Virus record (IMG/VR): IMGVR_UViG_3300048927_000733
Span: 1-43,010 of that record
DNA: 43,010 nucleotides
Reading direction: 5' to 3' (one strand)
Source: a virus
Position 1 is the first letter of the stretch. Every line of letters begins with the position of its first letter. The notes below the pieces were generated by a model. That model was not told the DNA's origin. It did not search any database and was given only the letters and a program-made list of their open reading frames with translations. A program made the position numbers and the translations under genes. Shown in pieces: positions 6,870 through 12,941 of this stretch.

Positions 6870-7147
6870 TCCTGCTCGACATCATCAAAATCAAGGTCAG
6901 GCTTCTCTTCTCGAAGGTGGGCAGAACCATTATCAGCGAACCGACCTTGCTTGAAGCATGGGTATCCCTTCAATCCCGTGTCTGCACTATCGAGCAAGCA
7001 CTTGTCATCATCGCGCGGGCCAAGCGCGATCACGGCGACAGCGAATCGCTGAACGAAGTCGAGCGGACGCTAGTTGGCATGCTTGGGGATGCTGAAGGTG
7101 GCCGGGACAGCTTTGCTTCCCGGGTCCAAGAGCGGAGGGCCTTGTGA
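6866..7147 (+). CDS. Hypothetical early protein (93 aa)
   Basis: Predicted all-helical; the N-terminal 20 residues (MILLDIIKIKVRLLFSKVG) are hydrophobic/basic and could associate with membrane. Helices follow up to ERTLVGMLGD. ATGA overlap with the gene before. Family not recognised. Confidence 0.7.
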   Translation: MILLDIIKIKVRLLFSKVGRTIISEPTLLEAWVSLQSRVCTIEQALVIIARAKRDHGDSESLNEVERTLVGMLGDAEGGRDSFASRVQERRAL

Positions 7148-7434
7148 TGGCTTTTATAAAAACCCCTTGGGACGATCACTGGATGTATGCCGATTACATC
7201 GGGTTCTTCCATCATGCGCTAGGCGAAAAAGAGCTTCTTGACGAATACCGAAAGGTGAGCGGCAACAGCTGGACACCAGCAGCCACAACCGAAGGCAGGA
7301 TGATTGACAAGGCAACGGGCGCTGATGTGGCCTTCTTGCAAGGGTATTCTGATTGGCTTGTCGCGAATGTGTTTGGCTCCCCGAAGGATGTTTTCGGTGA
7401 GGACGCCACCCAGCACGGGGAGACAGTTCACTGA
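7147..7434 (+). CDS. Hypothetical early protein (95 aa)
   Basis: ATG 7147 (TGATG overlap) is well spaced from GGAGGG at 7134-7139; GTG 7144 is the alternative. It is aromatic-rich at the N-terminus (DDHWMYADYIGFFHHALG) and ends acidic. No family recognised. Its TGA overlaps the CTG of the next gene. Confidence 0.7.
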   Translation: MAFIKTPWDDHWMYADYIGFFHHALGEKELLDEYRKVSGNSWTPAATTEGRMIDKATGADVAFLQGYSDWLVANVFGSPKDVFGEDATQHGETVH

Positions 7435-7877
7435 CGCAGATACTCAACGTCACGCCTGCCGACGATGGCAAATTTCAGATCAGCGACGGAAGCGGCCACC
7501 TGGTCGAAGGCCCATTCGACACCAACGCGCAAGCTTGGGACGCCCTTGACCGACTGAGCAATGACGACGGCAACCGACCAGACAAGCGCCGCAGCAACAA
7601 GAAAGTGCTGTGGGGTAAACCCGACAACAAGCCATGGAAGAAAAGGCGGCGGCAAAAGGAAATGGATCGCATCGCCGCGAAGAAGGAATCGCAAATCAAA
7701 GCGAATGCCGCAAAGGCAACCGGTTGGATCAAGAAGGCAGCGCTGGGCAAGTTCGATCCGAAGGGCGAAAGCGCCTACCGTGATTACAAGCTCGGGACAT
7801 TCGGTGCGGCTTCCGAGGTCAAGCATATCGATCCGGCGCAGTACATGGCTGAAAAAGCCGCGCGAGGTGAGCGTTGA
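7431..7877 (+). CDS. Hypothetical early protein with apparent CTG start
   Basis: 148 residues if translation starts at CTG 7431. The frame is open from 7401 and contains no ATG, GTG or TTG before GTG 7605. The CTG has GGGGAG at 7417-7422 (8-base spacing) and forms a CTGA overlap with the previous stop, just like the other junctions of this operon. The first 58 residues look like real protein (FQISDGSGHLVEGPFDTNAQ). The rest is very basic (KPWKKRRRQKEMDRIAAKKE) and may bind nucleic acid. The conservative annotation would be 7605-7877 from GTG (90 residues). Confidence 0.7.
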   Translation: MTQILNVTPADDGKFQISDGSGHLVEGPFDTNAQAWDALDRLSNDDGNRPDKRRSNKKVLWGKPDNKPWKKRRRQKEMDRIAAKKESQIKANAAKATGWIKKAALGKFDPKGESAYRDYKLGTFGAASEVKHIDPAQYMAEKAARGER

Positions 7878-8299
7878 ACCGATCACCCAACGGCATCAAC
7901 GTGCATCGCTTCCTTGAAGGCTACGGCGTCAAGGTGCTGCCGTATCATCTGAAGCGCGACCCTCGTCCAGCCAACGTGGTTTATGGCGGCCGAGAGGTTG
8001 CGCGCCTGATGCGCCGGGACATCGATCGCACCGGCCTAGTGGTCCGCTGCATCCAGGCAAGCAATCCCGTTTGCTTCGAAGACATCTATCTGTGGTCAGT
8101 CTTCCGTTTTCTGGCCATCCATTTCCCCCACAGCCCCGCAAGGGACGTGGTTGCCGGATTTTCCGGCATCGACATAGCCAAGATCAGACAAACCGCTCAG
8201 CGCCTTTCTGTTGGCGAGGGTGGCGCGCTCACAAAATCAGCAGTGGTAATCAGCATCGAGTTGGCACGGGCCATCATTCTAAAGGACAAAGCGGCATGA
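7874..8299 (+). CDS. Hypothetical early protein (141 aa, TTG start)
   Basis: Starts at TTG 7874 (TTGA overlap) behind GAGGTGA. It is mixed helix/strand with a conserved-looking core (VARLMRRDIDRTGLVVRCIQ). No family recognised. The C-terminal helix ends IILKDKAA, with an ATGA overlap into the next gene. Confidence 0.72.
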   Translation: MNRSPNGINVHRFLEGYGVKVLPYHLKRDPRPANVVYGGREVARLMRRDIDRTGLVVRCIQASNPVCFEDIYLWSVFRFLAIHFPHSPARDVVAGFSGIDIAKIRQTAQRLSVGEGGALTKSAVVISIELARAIILKDKAA

Positions 8300-8922
8300 C
8301 CAGATCAACGGCAATGACAGTTGAGCAAGAAACCATTCTCGAGCGTTTAATTGAAGCGTTCGAAACAGACATCGCGCTGCCGGTGCGCGTCGGCCCGCAA
8401 TCCTTCGGGAGCTCGATGCCGGATTATATCCACACGCCAGCTGAGAACTTCGCCCGCGAGCGTGAAGACATTGCCGAGGGTCGCCGCTGGAAAAAGGACA
8501 TGGAGGCCGAGGAGCGCCGCCGCACTATGCGCCGTGCCAAGTGTTCACGGGAACGCATCAGTCGCATGGAAGAGGCTTTCGACTGGATCCGGAAATACAT
8601 CTGGGACGAGGAAGCCCGACAGGTGCTGCTTGCATATGCCGAGGTAAAGGCCCGCGGATGGGAGTGGGGGCGATACATCAACTCCCGGAATCGCAAGAAC
8701 CCGAAAAAAACAGCATGGGTTAAACGAACCGTCCAGCGATGGATTGTTCGGTCTTTGCAAATAATTGAGAGGAATGTTCGCCAGACGGGAACAGTCTGGT
8801 CTGTTGAGGGAGGTTTACAGGTGTCCCACGAAGCGGCAAAACACGAGTGCAAATCAGTAAGTTCGGGTTTGCGTTCGTGGATAGCACCTGATGGAAATCC
8901 CTCCCTTGGGAGGAAGGCTTAG
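8296..8922 (+). CDS. Putative DNA-binding protein, last gene of early operon (DUF6362-like?)
   Basis: 208 residues from ATG 8296 (ATGA overlap); a longer frame from 8071 is rejected. After an acidic helical N-terminus comes a basic coiled segment (WKKDMEAEERRRTMRRAKCS). A helical domain at about 95-165 follows (RISRMEEAFDWIRKYIWDEE, then TAWVKRTVQRWIVRSLQII) that resembles HTH domains of the DUF6362 type found in phage genomes; this match is from memory. Last gene before the convergent XRE regulator. Confidence 0.68.
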   Translation: MTRSTAMTVEQETILERLIEAFETDIALPVRVGPQSFGSSMPDYIHTPAENFAREREDIAEGRRWKKDMEAEERRRTMRRAKCSRERISRMEEAFDWIRKYIWDEEARQVLLAYAEVKARGWEWGRYINSRNRKNPKKTAWVKRTVQRWIVRSLQIIERNVRQTGTVWSVEGGLQVSHEAAKHECKSVSSGLRSWIAPDGNPSLGRKA

Positions 8923-8949
8923 CCAGGGCGTCCGTTAATTTTGAAACAA

Positions 8950-8979
8950 AGCCCGCTGCACCAACCAGAACAGCGGGCT
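8950..8979 (-). terminator. Intrinsic terminator of the XRE gene
   Basis: Perfect 9-bp stem AGCCCGCTG/CAGCGGGCT with a 12-base loop, followed leftward by TTTGTTTC. It lies between the convergent early operon and XRE gene and may act in both directions. Confidence 0.8.
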
Positions 8980-8985
8980 CAAATA

Positions 8986-9381
8986 TTATCCACGGACAAA
9001 CATATGCCTAAGGAGAGCTTCAACACCAGCCGCGTTTGGGTGATGAGCTTCCTTTTGGGTTTCGATAACGTCAATAATCATGTCCGCAACGTCGGTTTTA
9101 TCAAGAACATTCAGAGCGACGAGCTTGTTAATGAGTGCCTGCGTTAGGATAAGGTTAGCGTCAATCACGACGCCGGCGTCAACGGAGGATGAAGTGGTAG
9201 TGGTCATGCCAATTTCCTTGTGGAAGATCGCTTCTAGAGCGGTTTGATGGTGAGGTTTGAGCGGGCTGGCACCGCTTTCGAGCTTTTGATAACCACGCAG
9301 CGTGAAGCCAAGTGCTTCGGCAGTCTGTGCTTGGGTAAGTTTCGCGGCGCGGCGTAGTCTGATGAGCTCTGCAGGTTCCAT
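8986..9381 (-). CDS. XRE-family transcriptional regulator
   Basis: 131 residues from ATG 9381, preceded by AAGGGG; the frame reaches 9426 but without a good ribosome binding site. The N-terminal HTH_XRE domain (about 1-55) reads LIRLRRAAKLTQAQTAEALG then FTLRGYQKLESGASPL. A helical C-terminal region (70-131) probably dimerises. It has its own promoter and palindromes (9557-9607) unlike those of the CI-like repressor, so it is a second regulatory circuit. What it controls other than itself, perhaps the tRNA-like gene or late genes, is not visible. Confidence 0.85.
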   Translation of the reverse strand: MEPAELIRLRRAAKLTQAQTAEALGFTLRGYQKLESGASPLKPHHQTALEAIFHKEIGMTTTTSSSVDAGVVIDANLILTQALINKLVALNVLDKTDVADMIIDVIETQKEAHHPNAAGVEALLRHMFVRG

Positions 9382-9556
9382 TTTCAACCCCTTGAGTGTG
9401 GTGATTTTGGGCAACTTAGGGTTCATTAAGACCCCGGCGTGCCCAAAGTTTTCGCAAAATAATGATCGTCACTCACAGTTTCACGAACCGGAGCTTGCAC
9501 CAAATCATGCCTCTGAACGCACATTCTTCCAGACGCAAGATTACTTCGGCGATTGC

Positions 9557-9585
9557 AATTTACGAACTTAGTTCGTTAAAGTCAA
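9557..9585 (-). promoter_or_regulatory. Promoter of the XRE gene
   Basis: Leftward TTGACT (9585-9580), a 17-base spacer and TAAATT (9562-9557). The spacer is almost entirely the palindrome ACGAACTTAGTTCGT, so autorepression is expected. The transcript would have a leader of about 170 bases before ATG 9381. Confidence 0.65.
9562..9576. promoter_or_regulatory. XRE operator 1
   Basis: Perfect inverted repeat ACGAAC-TTA-GTTCGT in the promoter spacer. Confidence 0.7.
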
Positions 9586-9592
9586 GCGAAAA

Positions 9593-9607
9593 GAGAACTT
9601 AGTTCGT
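9593..9607. promoter_or_regulatory. XRE operator 2 (degenerate half-site)
   Basis: GAGAACTTAGTTCGT, 13 of 15 bases as in operator 1, centred 31 bp (about three turns) away and upstream of the -35. Confidence 0.6.
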
Positions 9608-9725
9608 ATTTGTGCGGTGGAGATACTGGTAGCGTGGGGTTGGTTGTTTATTCCAGTTGACCGGCTTCGGCTTGGTCCTAAGTCCCGCAAGGGCAAACCC
9701 GGTTGGTTGCCAGGTTATACCAAAG

Positions 9726-9760
9726 AGCCCTCTGCCTATAATCTGGGTGGAGGGCTTTAT
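9726..9760 (+). terminator. Hairpin upstream of the tRNA-like gene
   Basis: AGCCCTC (9726-9732) pairs with GAGGGCT (9750-9756), extended by two wobble and two GC pairs, then TTTAT. It looks like a weak terminator. Its loop carries TATAAT (9737-9742), a perfect -10 hexamer 24 bases before the tRNA-like gene, but without a matching -35. Confidence 0.45.
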
Positions 9761-9766
9761 AGTTTC

Positions 9767-9838
9767 GCGGGCTTCTTCGAGGCGAGGCAACAGCCTTCCA
9801 AGCTGCCAAGGTGGGTTCGACTCCCACAGTCCGCTCCA
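9767..9838 (+). tRNA. tRNA-Gly(TCC)-like gene with degenerate D arm
   Basis: 72 bases fold as a tRNA. Acceptor GCGGGCT (9767-9773) pairs with AGTCCGC (9828-9834) with one G-T pair. The anticodon loop CTTCCAA (9795-9801) has anticodon TCC on a 4-bp stem plus one mismatch. T-stem GTGGG/CCCAC encloses TTCGACT, and the end is discriminator T plus encoded CCA (9836-9838). The D arm is abnormal: CTTCG/CGAGG with a 3-base loop. It may be a functional phage tRNA, a decaying one, or a mimic. A strong terminator follows directly. Confidence 0.6.
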
Positions 9839-9845
9839 ATCCAAC

Positions 9846-9878
9846 AGCCCCGCCCGTAACAAGGCGGGGCTTTCGTTT
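9846..9878 (+). terminator. Intrinsic terminator after tRNA-Gly-like gene
   Basis: Perfect 9-bp stem AGCCCCGCC/GGCGGGGCT (9846-9854 with 9863-9871), 8-base loop, then TTTCGTTT. Confidence 0.85.
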
Positions 9879-9891
9879 ATGGAGATGAGAG

Positions 9892-10215
9892 ATGAAATTC
9901 TACCGCGAGACGGAATGTATTTCTGCGCAAATCCAAGCGACTGGCGCAAGCCTTCAGATCGGCTCGACCATCTGGGGCGTGGCACCCGAAAGATGGTTTG
10001 AACCGGGTGGTCGTCGCAGGGATGGTGGAAGCCGGTTTTTCGGCAGGCTGATCATCAATGCACCTGAATGCTCTCGGGGCCTCAAGGTGGCGTTTGAACT
10101 CCGCACGCCTTGGTTCACGCTCAAGCGGATCGGGATTGCATCGCCAGACAGTTACGACCGCTCGTCTGTCGGTTGGTATCTGCGCCGCCAGATGTGCAGC
10201 GGCGTCAATATCTGA
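9892..10215 (+). CDS. Hypothetical protein (107 aa)
   Basis: Unrecognised, basic, with a beta-rich look (GASLQIGSTIWGVAPERWFE; LKVAFELRTPWFTLKRIGIA). A good site GGAGATGAGAG precedes the ATG. It starts just after the tRNA terminator, so it needs its own promoter, which I do not see clearly. Confidence 0.6.
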   Translation: MKFYRETECISAQIQATGASLQIGSTIWGVAPERWFEPGGRRRDGGSRFFGRLIINAPECSRGLKVAFELRTPWFTLKRIGIASPDSYDRSSVGWYLRRQMCSGVNI

Positions 10216-10260
10216 CCGCCGCCGTCTGACCTTTTCACCCGCCCATTCATGGAGAGCTCG

Positions 10261-10410
10261 ATGCTCATGCTGCTGTACGCGGCCATATCCTTGGCTGTGG
10301 TTGATGCCCCGCGCGTGCTGCCAGATATCCCCAAGCTTCCGACCCCGTGGATGGAGCAGGGCAATCGTCATGCCCGTCGGCGTGATCGTAAGCTCTGTTC
10401 CGCCGCATGA
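10261..10410 (+). CDS. Small hypothetical protein (49 aa), possible membrane anchor
   Basis: Starts MLMLLYAAISLAVVDA, a short hydrophobic N-terminus, then Pro-rich and ends Arg-rich. GGAGAG at 10251-10256 is 4 bases before the ATG; an in-frame ATG at 10249 is the alternative. Convergent with the next gene. Weak evidence. Confidence 0.4.
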   Translation: MLMLLYAAISLAVVDAPRVLPDIPKLPTPWMEQGNRHARRRDRKLCSAA

Positions 10411-10416
10411 CCACTG

Positions 10417-11109
10417 TTACCGAGCAAGAGCGGGAGAGCCAAGACATTGATCGAGTTTTTTGTAAATTTCTAAAACGACGGCGTAGGTTTCCCAAGTGAC
10501 GTCAAACTTTAGCAGTTCGCCTTTTCTAGTCTCAGTGTAGGTGCGATCCAAGAGATTTCCCGACAACATGACCGCCGTGCCTTTGGTTTTTTTAATGTAG
10601 GGGCCCGTTAGACCACCTCTGTGGGCGTTTTTGCCGAAGTTGTTTGAAATTTCGCTGCGGTGGGACGAAGCGTGTCGCGCGAGGATCGCCTTATTGAATT
10701 TTTTTTCGAAGTCGGCAAATAAATCCGCAACAGACGCTCGATCAATCTGGGTAATTTCTGCGGGGAAATTTTGGACACACAGATCAATCTCTTTGAGCGC
10801 CCAGTGGAAATTGTATAGGGCACCAAGTGCTTCTCTCGCCGCAATGAATGGCCAAGTCCGCGTCAGCCGCATGTCCCTCTGCAATTTAGTATTTGCGAAT
10901 CCTTCGGGGCTCATGGTCTCTTGAAGAATTGAGTGCGTCAGGGCCGAGGAATGGTCAAATAAAGCGATGCAGCTTTGTAATGTTTGTGTTTCTCTGTAGA
11001 GGCTAGAGCGTAACTCTCGAAGTCGATTTGACGCACTCTGATCTACAAGCTGGAGATTGGTTGGTGTTGGAACTTCGCCCAAAATGTCGACTGTTTCGTC
11101 TAATGTCAT
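10417..11109 (-). CDS. Helical cargo protein with RX4H motif (HEPN-like?)
   Basis: 230 residues, nearly all helical, no recognised family at full length. The central part (about 85-165) has a helix (REALGALYNFHWALKEIDLC), then ARHASSHRSEI, in which Arg145 and His150 form an RX4H spacing like the RX4-6H active site of HEPN ribonucleases. The C-terminal part is beta-rich (KKTKGTAVMLSGNLL). Base composition looks more AT-rich than the neighbours, suggesting later acquisition. It is transcribed after the Cas2-like gene, 76 bases apart. A defence or toxin role is inference. Confidence 0.55.
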   Translation of the reverse strand: MTLDETVDILGEVPTPTNLQLVDQSASNRLRELRSSLYRETQTLQSCIALFDHSSALTHSILQETMSPEGFANTKLQRDMRLTRTWPFIAAREALGALYNFHWALKEIDLCVQNFPAEITQIDRASVADLFADFEKKFNKAILARHASSHRSEISNNFGKNAHRGGLTGPYIKKTKGTAVMLSGNLLDRTYTETRKGELLKFDVTWETYAVVLEIYKKLDQCLGSPALAR

Positions 11110-11185
11110 GTCCTATCCTCTAGGTATCTAGGGTCTTCGGAATATTTTTGAGTGAAGCTCCTAGATAGACATCTCCGTCATTGAG

Positions 11186-11440
11186 TTAGCCATTTAGATA
11201 TTTTGCATCATGCGGCATCTGATACGAGGCCCAGTCAGAGATCTGAACAACCATCAGCTCGTCGTTTTCGTCAAGGCAACCTTTCAGGTGATCACGGATC
11301 ACCTTGCAATTTGTCTCGCCCTTATAAAGCCACACCGAACCTTGCGAATGAAATGCATTCATCGCTTTCAGTTTATCTGTGATGCACGTGTAATTCTGGC
11401 CGGATTTTTTGAGATCGTAGGCGATCATGAACTTAGCCAT
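11186..11440 (-). CDS. Cas2-like / SinR-family ferredoxin-fold protein
   Basis: 84 residues with the pattern of stand-alone Cas2-like (SinR/VapD-type) proteins: a first strand ending in Asp9 (FMIAYDLKK), a helix with NYTCITDKLKAM, a second strand GSVWLYKG, a helix CKVIRDHLKG, the signature LDENDELMVVQIS and a final aromatic. VapD and Cas2 relatives include ribonucleases and nucleic-acid binding dimers. It is not beside a CRISPR array or cas1. GGAGGG precedes the ATG. First gene of the leftward cargo pair. Confidence 0.65.
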   Translation of the reverse strand: MAKFMIAYDLKKSGQNYTCITDKLKAMNAFHSQGSVWLYKGETNCKVIRDHLKGCLDENDELMVVQISDWASYQMPHDAKYLNG

Positions 11441-11488
11441 TAATTCCCTCCATTGTTGGCAACATAATCAAGCCCTAAATCAACCAAG

Positions 11489-11502
11489 AGTCGATTTCGA
11501 CT
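11489..11502. promoter_or_regulatory. Palindrome upstream of the cargo pair
   Basis: AGTCGATTTCGACT, a 6+2+6 inverted repeat in the divergent gap between the Cas2-like gene and the capsid staple gene; a candidate operator. Confidence 0.4.
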
Positions 11503-11578
11503 AAAGTCTAATGGACCGAGAGAGCTACGAAATTGACTGACCACATGGACACATCACCAGTCACAAAAGGCGAAGCCG

Positions 11579-11908
11579 ATGTCGAAACTCGTTGATCTGG
11601 CCCGAACCAAGGCTGAGAAGAAGGAAGAAAGCGACCGTTGGGAAAAGGGGATGACGGAAGACCGCCCCGATTATCCCTATGGCCTGACGCTTTCCCTCGA
11701 TCACGCCACGCTCAAGAAGATGGGCATGACAGACCATGACTTCGACACAGGCCAGCCGGTCACTATCACGGCTGAAGCAATGATCACCGAAGACCGGATC
11801 GAAACCATCAACGGCGAGAAGCGTCATTCGATTTCGCTTCAGGTGCAGAAGATGGCGCTGGACCAGGGTGGCGACCCGAAGGTGGCCGAGAAGTTCTATG
11901 CTGGGTAG
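11579..11908 (+). CDS. Capsid staple-type protein
   Basis: 109 residues. The N-terminus MSKLVDLARTKAEKKEE, a disordered acidic linker, the PDYPYGLTLSLDHATLKKMG core and a beta-rich C-terminal half match proteins annotated as phage capsid staple proteins, which bridge capsomers and lie at the start of head modules. First rightward gene of the structural region; site AAGGCGA before ATG. Confidence 0.65.
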   Translation: MSKLVDLARTKAEKKEESDRWEKGMTEDRPDYPYGLTLSLDHATLKKMGMTDHDFDTGQPVTITAEAMITEDRIETINGEKRHSISLQVQKMALDQGGDPKVAEKFYAG

Positions 11909-11952
11909 GTTCGAAGCCTGAGTTTTGCGATTGCAGCGAAGGGAACTCGCAA

Positions 11953-12426
11953 TCAGCGGAGAGTGGGCCCCTTCAACTCGCCATCCGGCGATACTGGTGT
12001 GAAAACTGCGTTCAAAGTGCTCAGGGGCAATACCGTTACGTTCGCCGCAGTTAGAGCAGCCCCAAAATCCTTGACTTGAGTGTCGCTTGGCGTCGTGCTT
12101 GATACTTGTTCATATTTATCCAGCAACTCGGCAAGAGCTTGGCTCTGAGCCTGTGGCGTGATGCTTTTCTCTACGGCAGCAAATCGGGCTTGGACCGAAT
12201 CCAAATTCTCTTGCGCTTCTGCCAATTTCAACTCTAGTCCGCTGAGCTTGATCGCAACTTCGTCCCATTTGAAGGTGGTCATGAGCACGACACCGCACAC
12301 CAGAAGCAACGGCCCCATGGCGCCAACACCAATAGTGCGGAAGTAGCGGTTGGCTGGAAGCGCGCAGAGTAAGATACCAACCAGCATGCAAACGCAGCTC
12401 GCCAAGAATACAAAAGTTTCATTCAT
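11953..12426 (-). CDS. Two-TM membrane protein with coiled coil
   Basis: 157 residues from ATG 12426 (site GGGGGA); the frame extends to 12519 but without initiation signals. Two membrane segments (about 4-24 and 33-53: FVFLASCVCMLVGILLCALP; GPLLLVCGVVLMTTF) are followed by a coiled coil (LELKLAEAQENLDSVQARF) and an Ala/Thr-rich tail. It is a leftward gene inserted between rightward head genes, so it is probably a moron expressed in the lysogen. Function unknown. Confidence 0.68.
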   Translation of the reverse strand: MNETFVFLASCVCMLVGILLCALPANRYFRTIGVGAMGPLLLVCGVVLMTTFKWDEVAIKLSGLELKLAEAQENLDSVQARFAAVEKSITPQAQSQALAELLDKYEQVSSTTPSDTQVKDFGAALTAANVTVLPLSTLNAVFTPVSPDGELKGPTLR

Positions 12427-12500
12427 CAAAAATCCCCCAACCAATTCCAAAGTCATAGACGAAGAATCAACCGTGAGTCGACACGCCTTAGGAAACCAGA

Positions 12501-12941
12501 ATGTCACGAAAGAGCGCATATCAGCCTGAGTACGCTGAGCAGGCCGAAAAGCTGTGCGAGCAAGGCCTGACGGATAAGCAGCTTGCGGAATTCTTCGGGG
12601 TTACTGACCGCACCATCTCAAGATGGAAGCTCGAATACCCGGAATTCTGTCAGTCCCTAAAGGCAGGCAAGGAAATATCCGATGAAGCCGTAGTGCGCAG
12701 CCTATTCCAGAGGGCAATCGGTTACTCGCACCCGGACGTCGATATCAAGGTAATTGATGGGCAGGTAGTGAAGACCGAAGTCACCAAGCACTATCCGCCG
12801 GACACGACCGCCGCCATCTTCTGGCTGAAGAACCGCAAGCCGAAGGACTGGCGCGACAAGCAGGAAGTCGAGCTCAACGTGAATGGCTCGCTCGCTGAAC
12901 GTCTCAACCGCGCCAAGGCAAGGAAGCCAGCACAAAAATGA
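12501..12941 (+). CDS. terS: Terminase small subunit
   Basis: 146 residues. N-terminal HTH (about 12-45: AEKLCEQGLTDKQLAEFFGV, then TDRTISRWK) recognises the packaging site. The central region has the phage terminase small subunit pattern (SLFQRAIGYSHPDVDIKVID ... HYPPDTTAAIFWLKNRKPKD). ATGA overlap with the large subunit. Forms the packaging motor with it. Confidence 0.93.
   Translation: MSRKSAYQPEYAEQAEKLCEQGLTDKQLAEFFGVTDRTISRWKLEYPEFCQSLKAGKEISDEAVVRSLFQRAIGYSHPDVDIKVIDGQVVKTEVTKHYPPDTTAAIFWLKNRKPKDWRDKQEVELNVNGSLAERLNRAKARKPAQK

Larger units (their letters stand above)
9427..9725. other. Regulatory gap without a convincing gene
   Basis: Holds the XRE promoter and operators and its probable leader. 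From 9608 to 9725 I see no gene; short frames on both strands lack ribosome binding sites, and one on the minus strand simply reads antisense through the tRNA-like gene. Confidence 0.6.

Noticed and set aside
9767-9838. Amber suppressor tRNA that could rescue the TAG at 23717
   Set aside because: The anticodon loop reads CTTCCAA, anticodon TCC, not CTA.
9599-9985. 128-codon leftward frame reading GLWESNPP in its middle
   Set aside because: The motif is just antisense translation of the tRNA-Gly-like gene; no ribosome site and the frame crosses two terminators.
11186-11440. CRISPR-Cas locus suggested by the Cas2-like protein
   Set aside because: No cas1, no other cas gene and no repeat array in the window.
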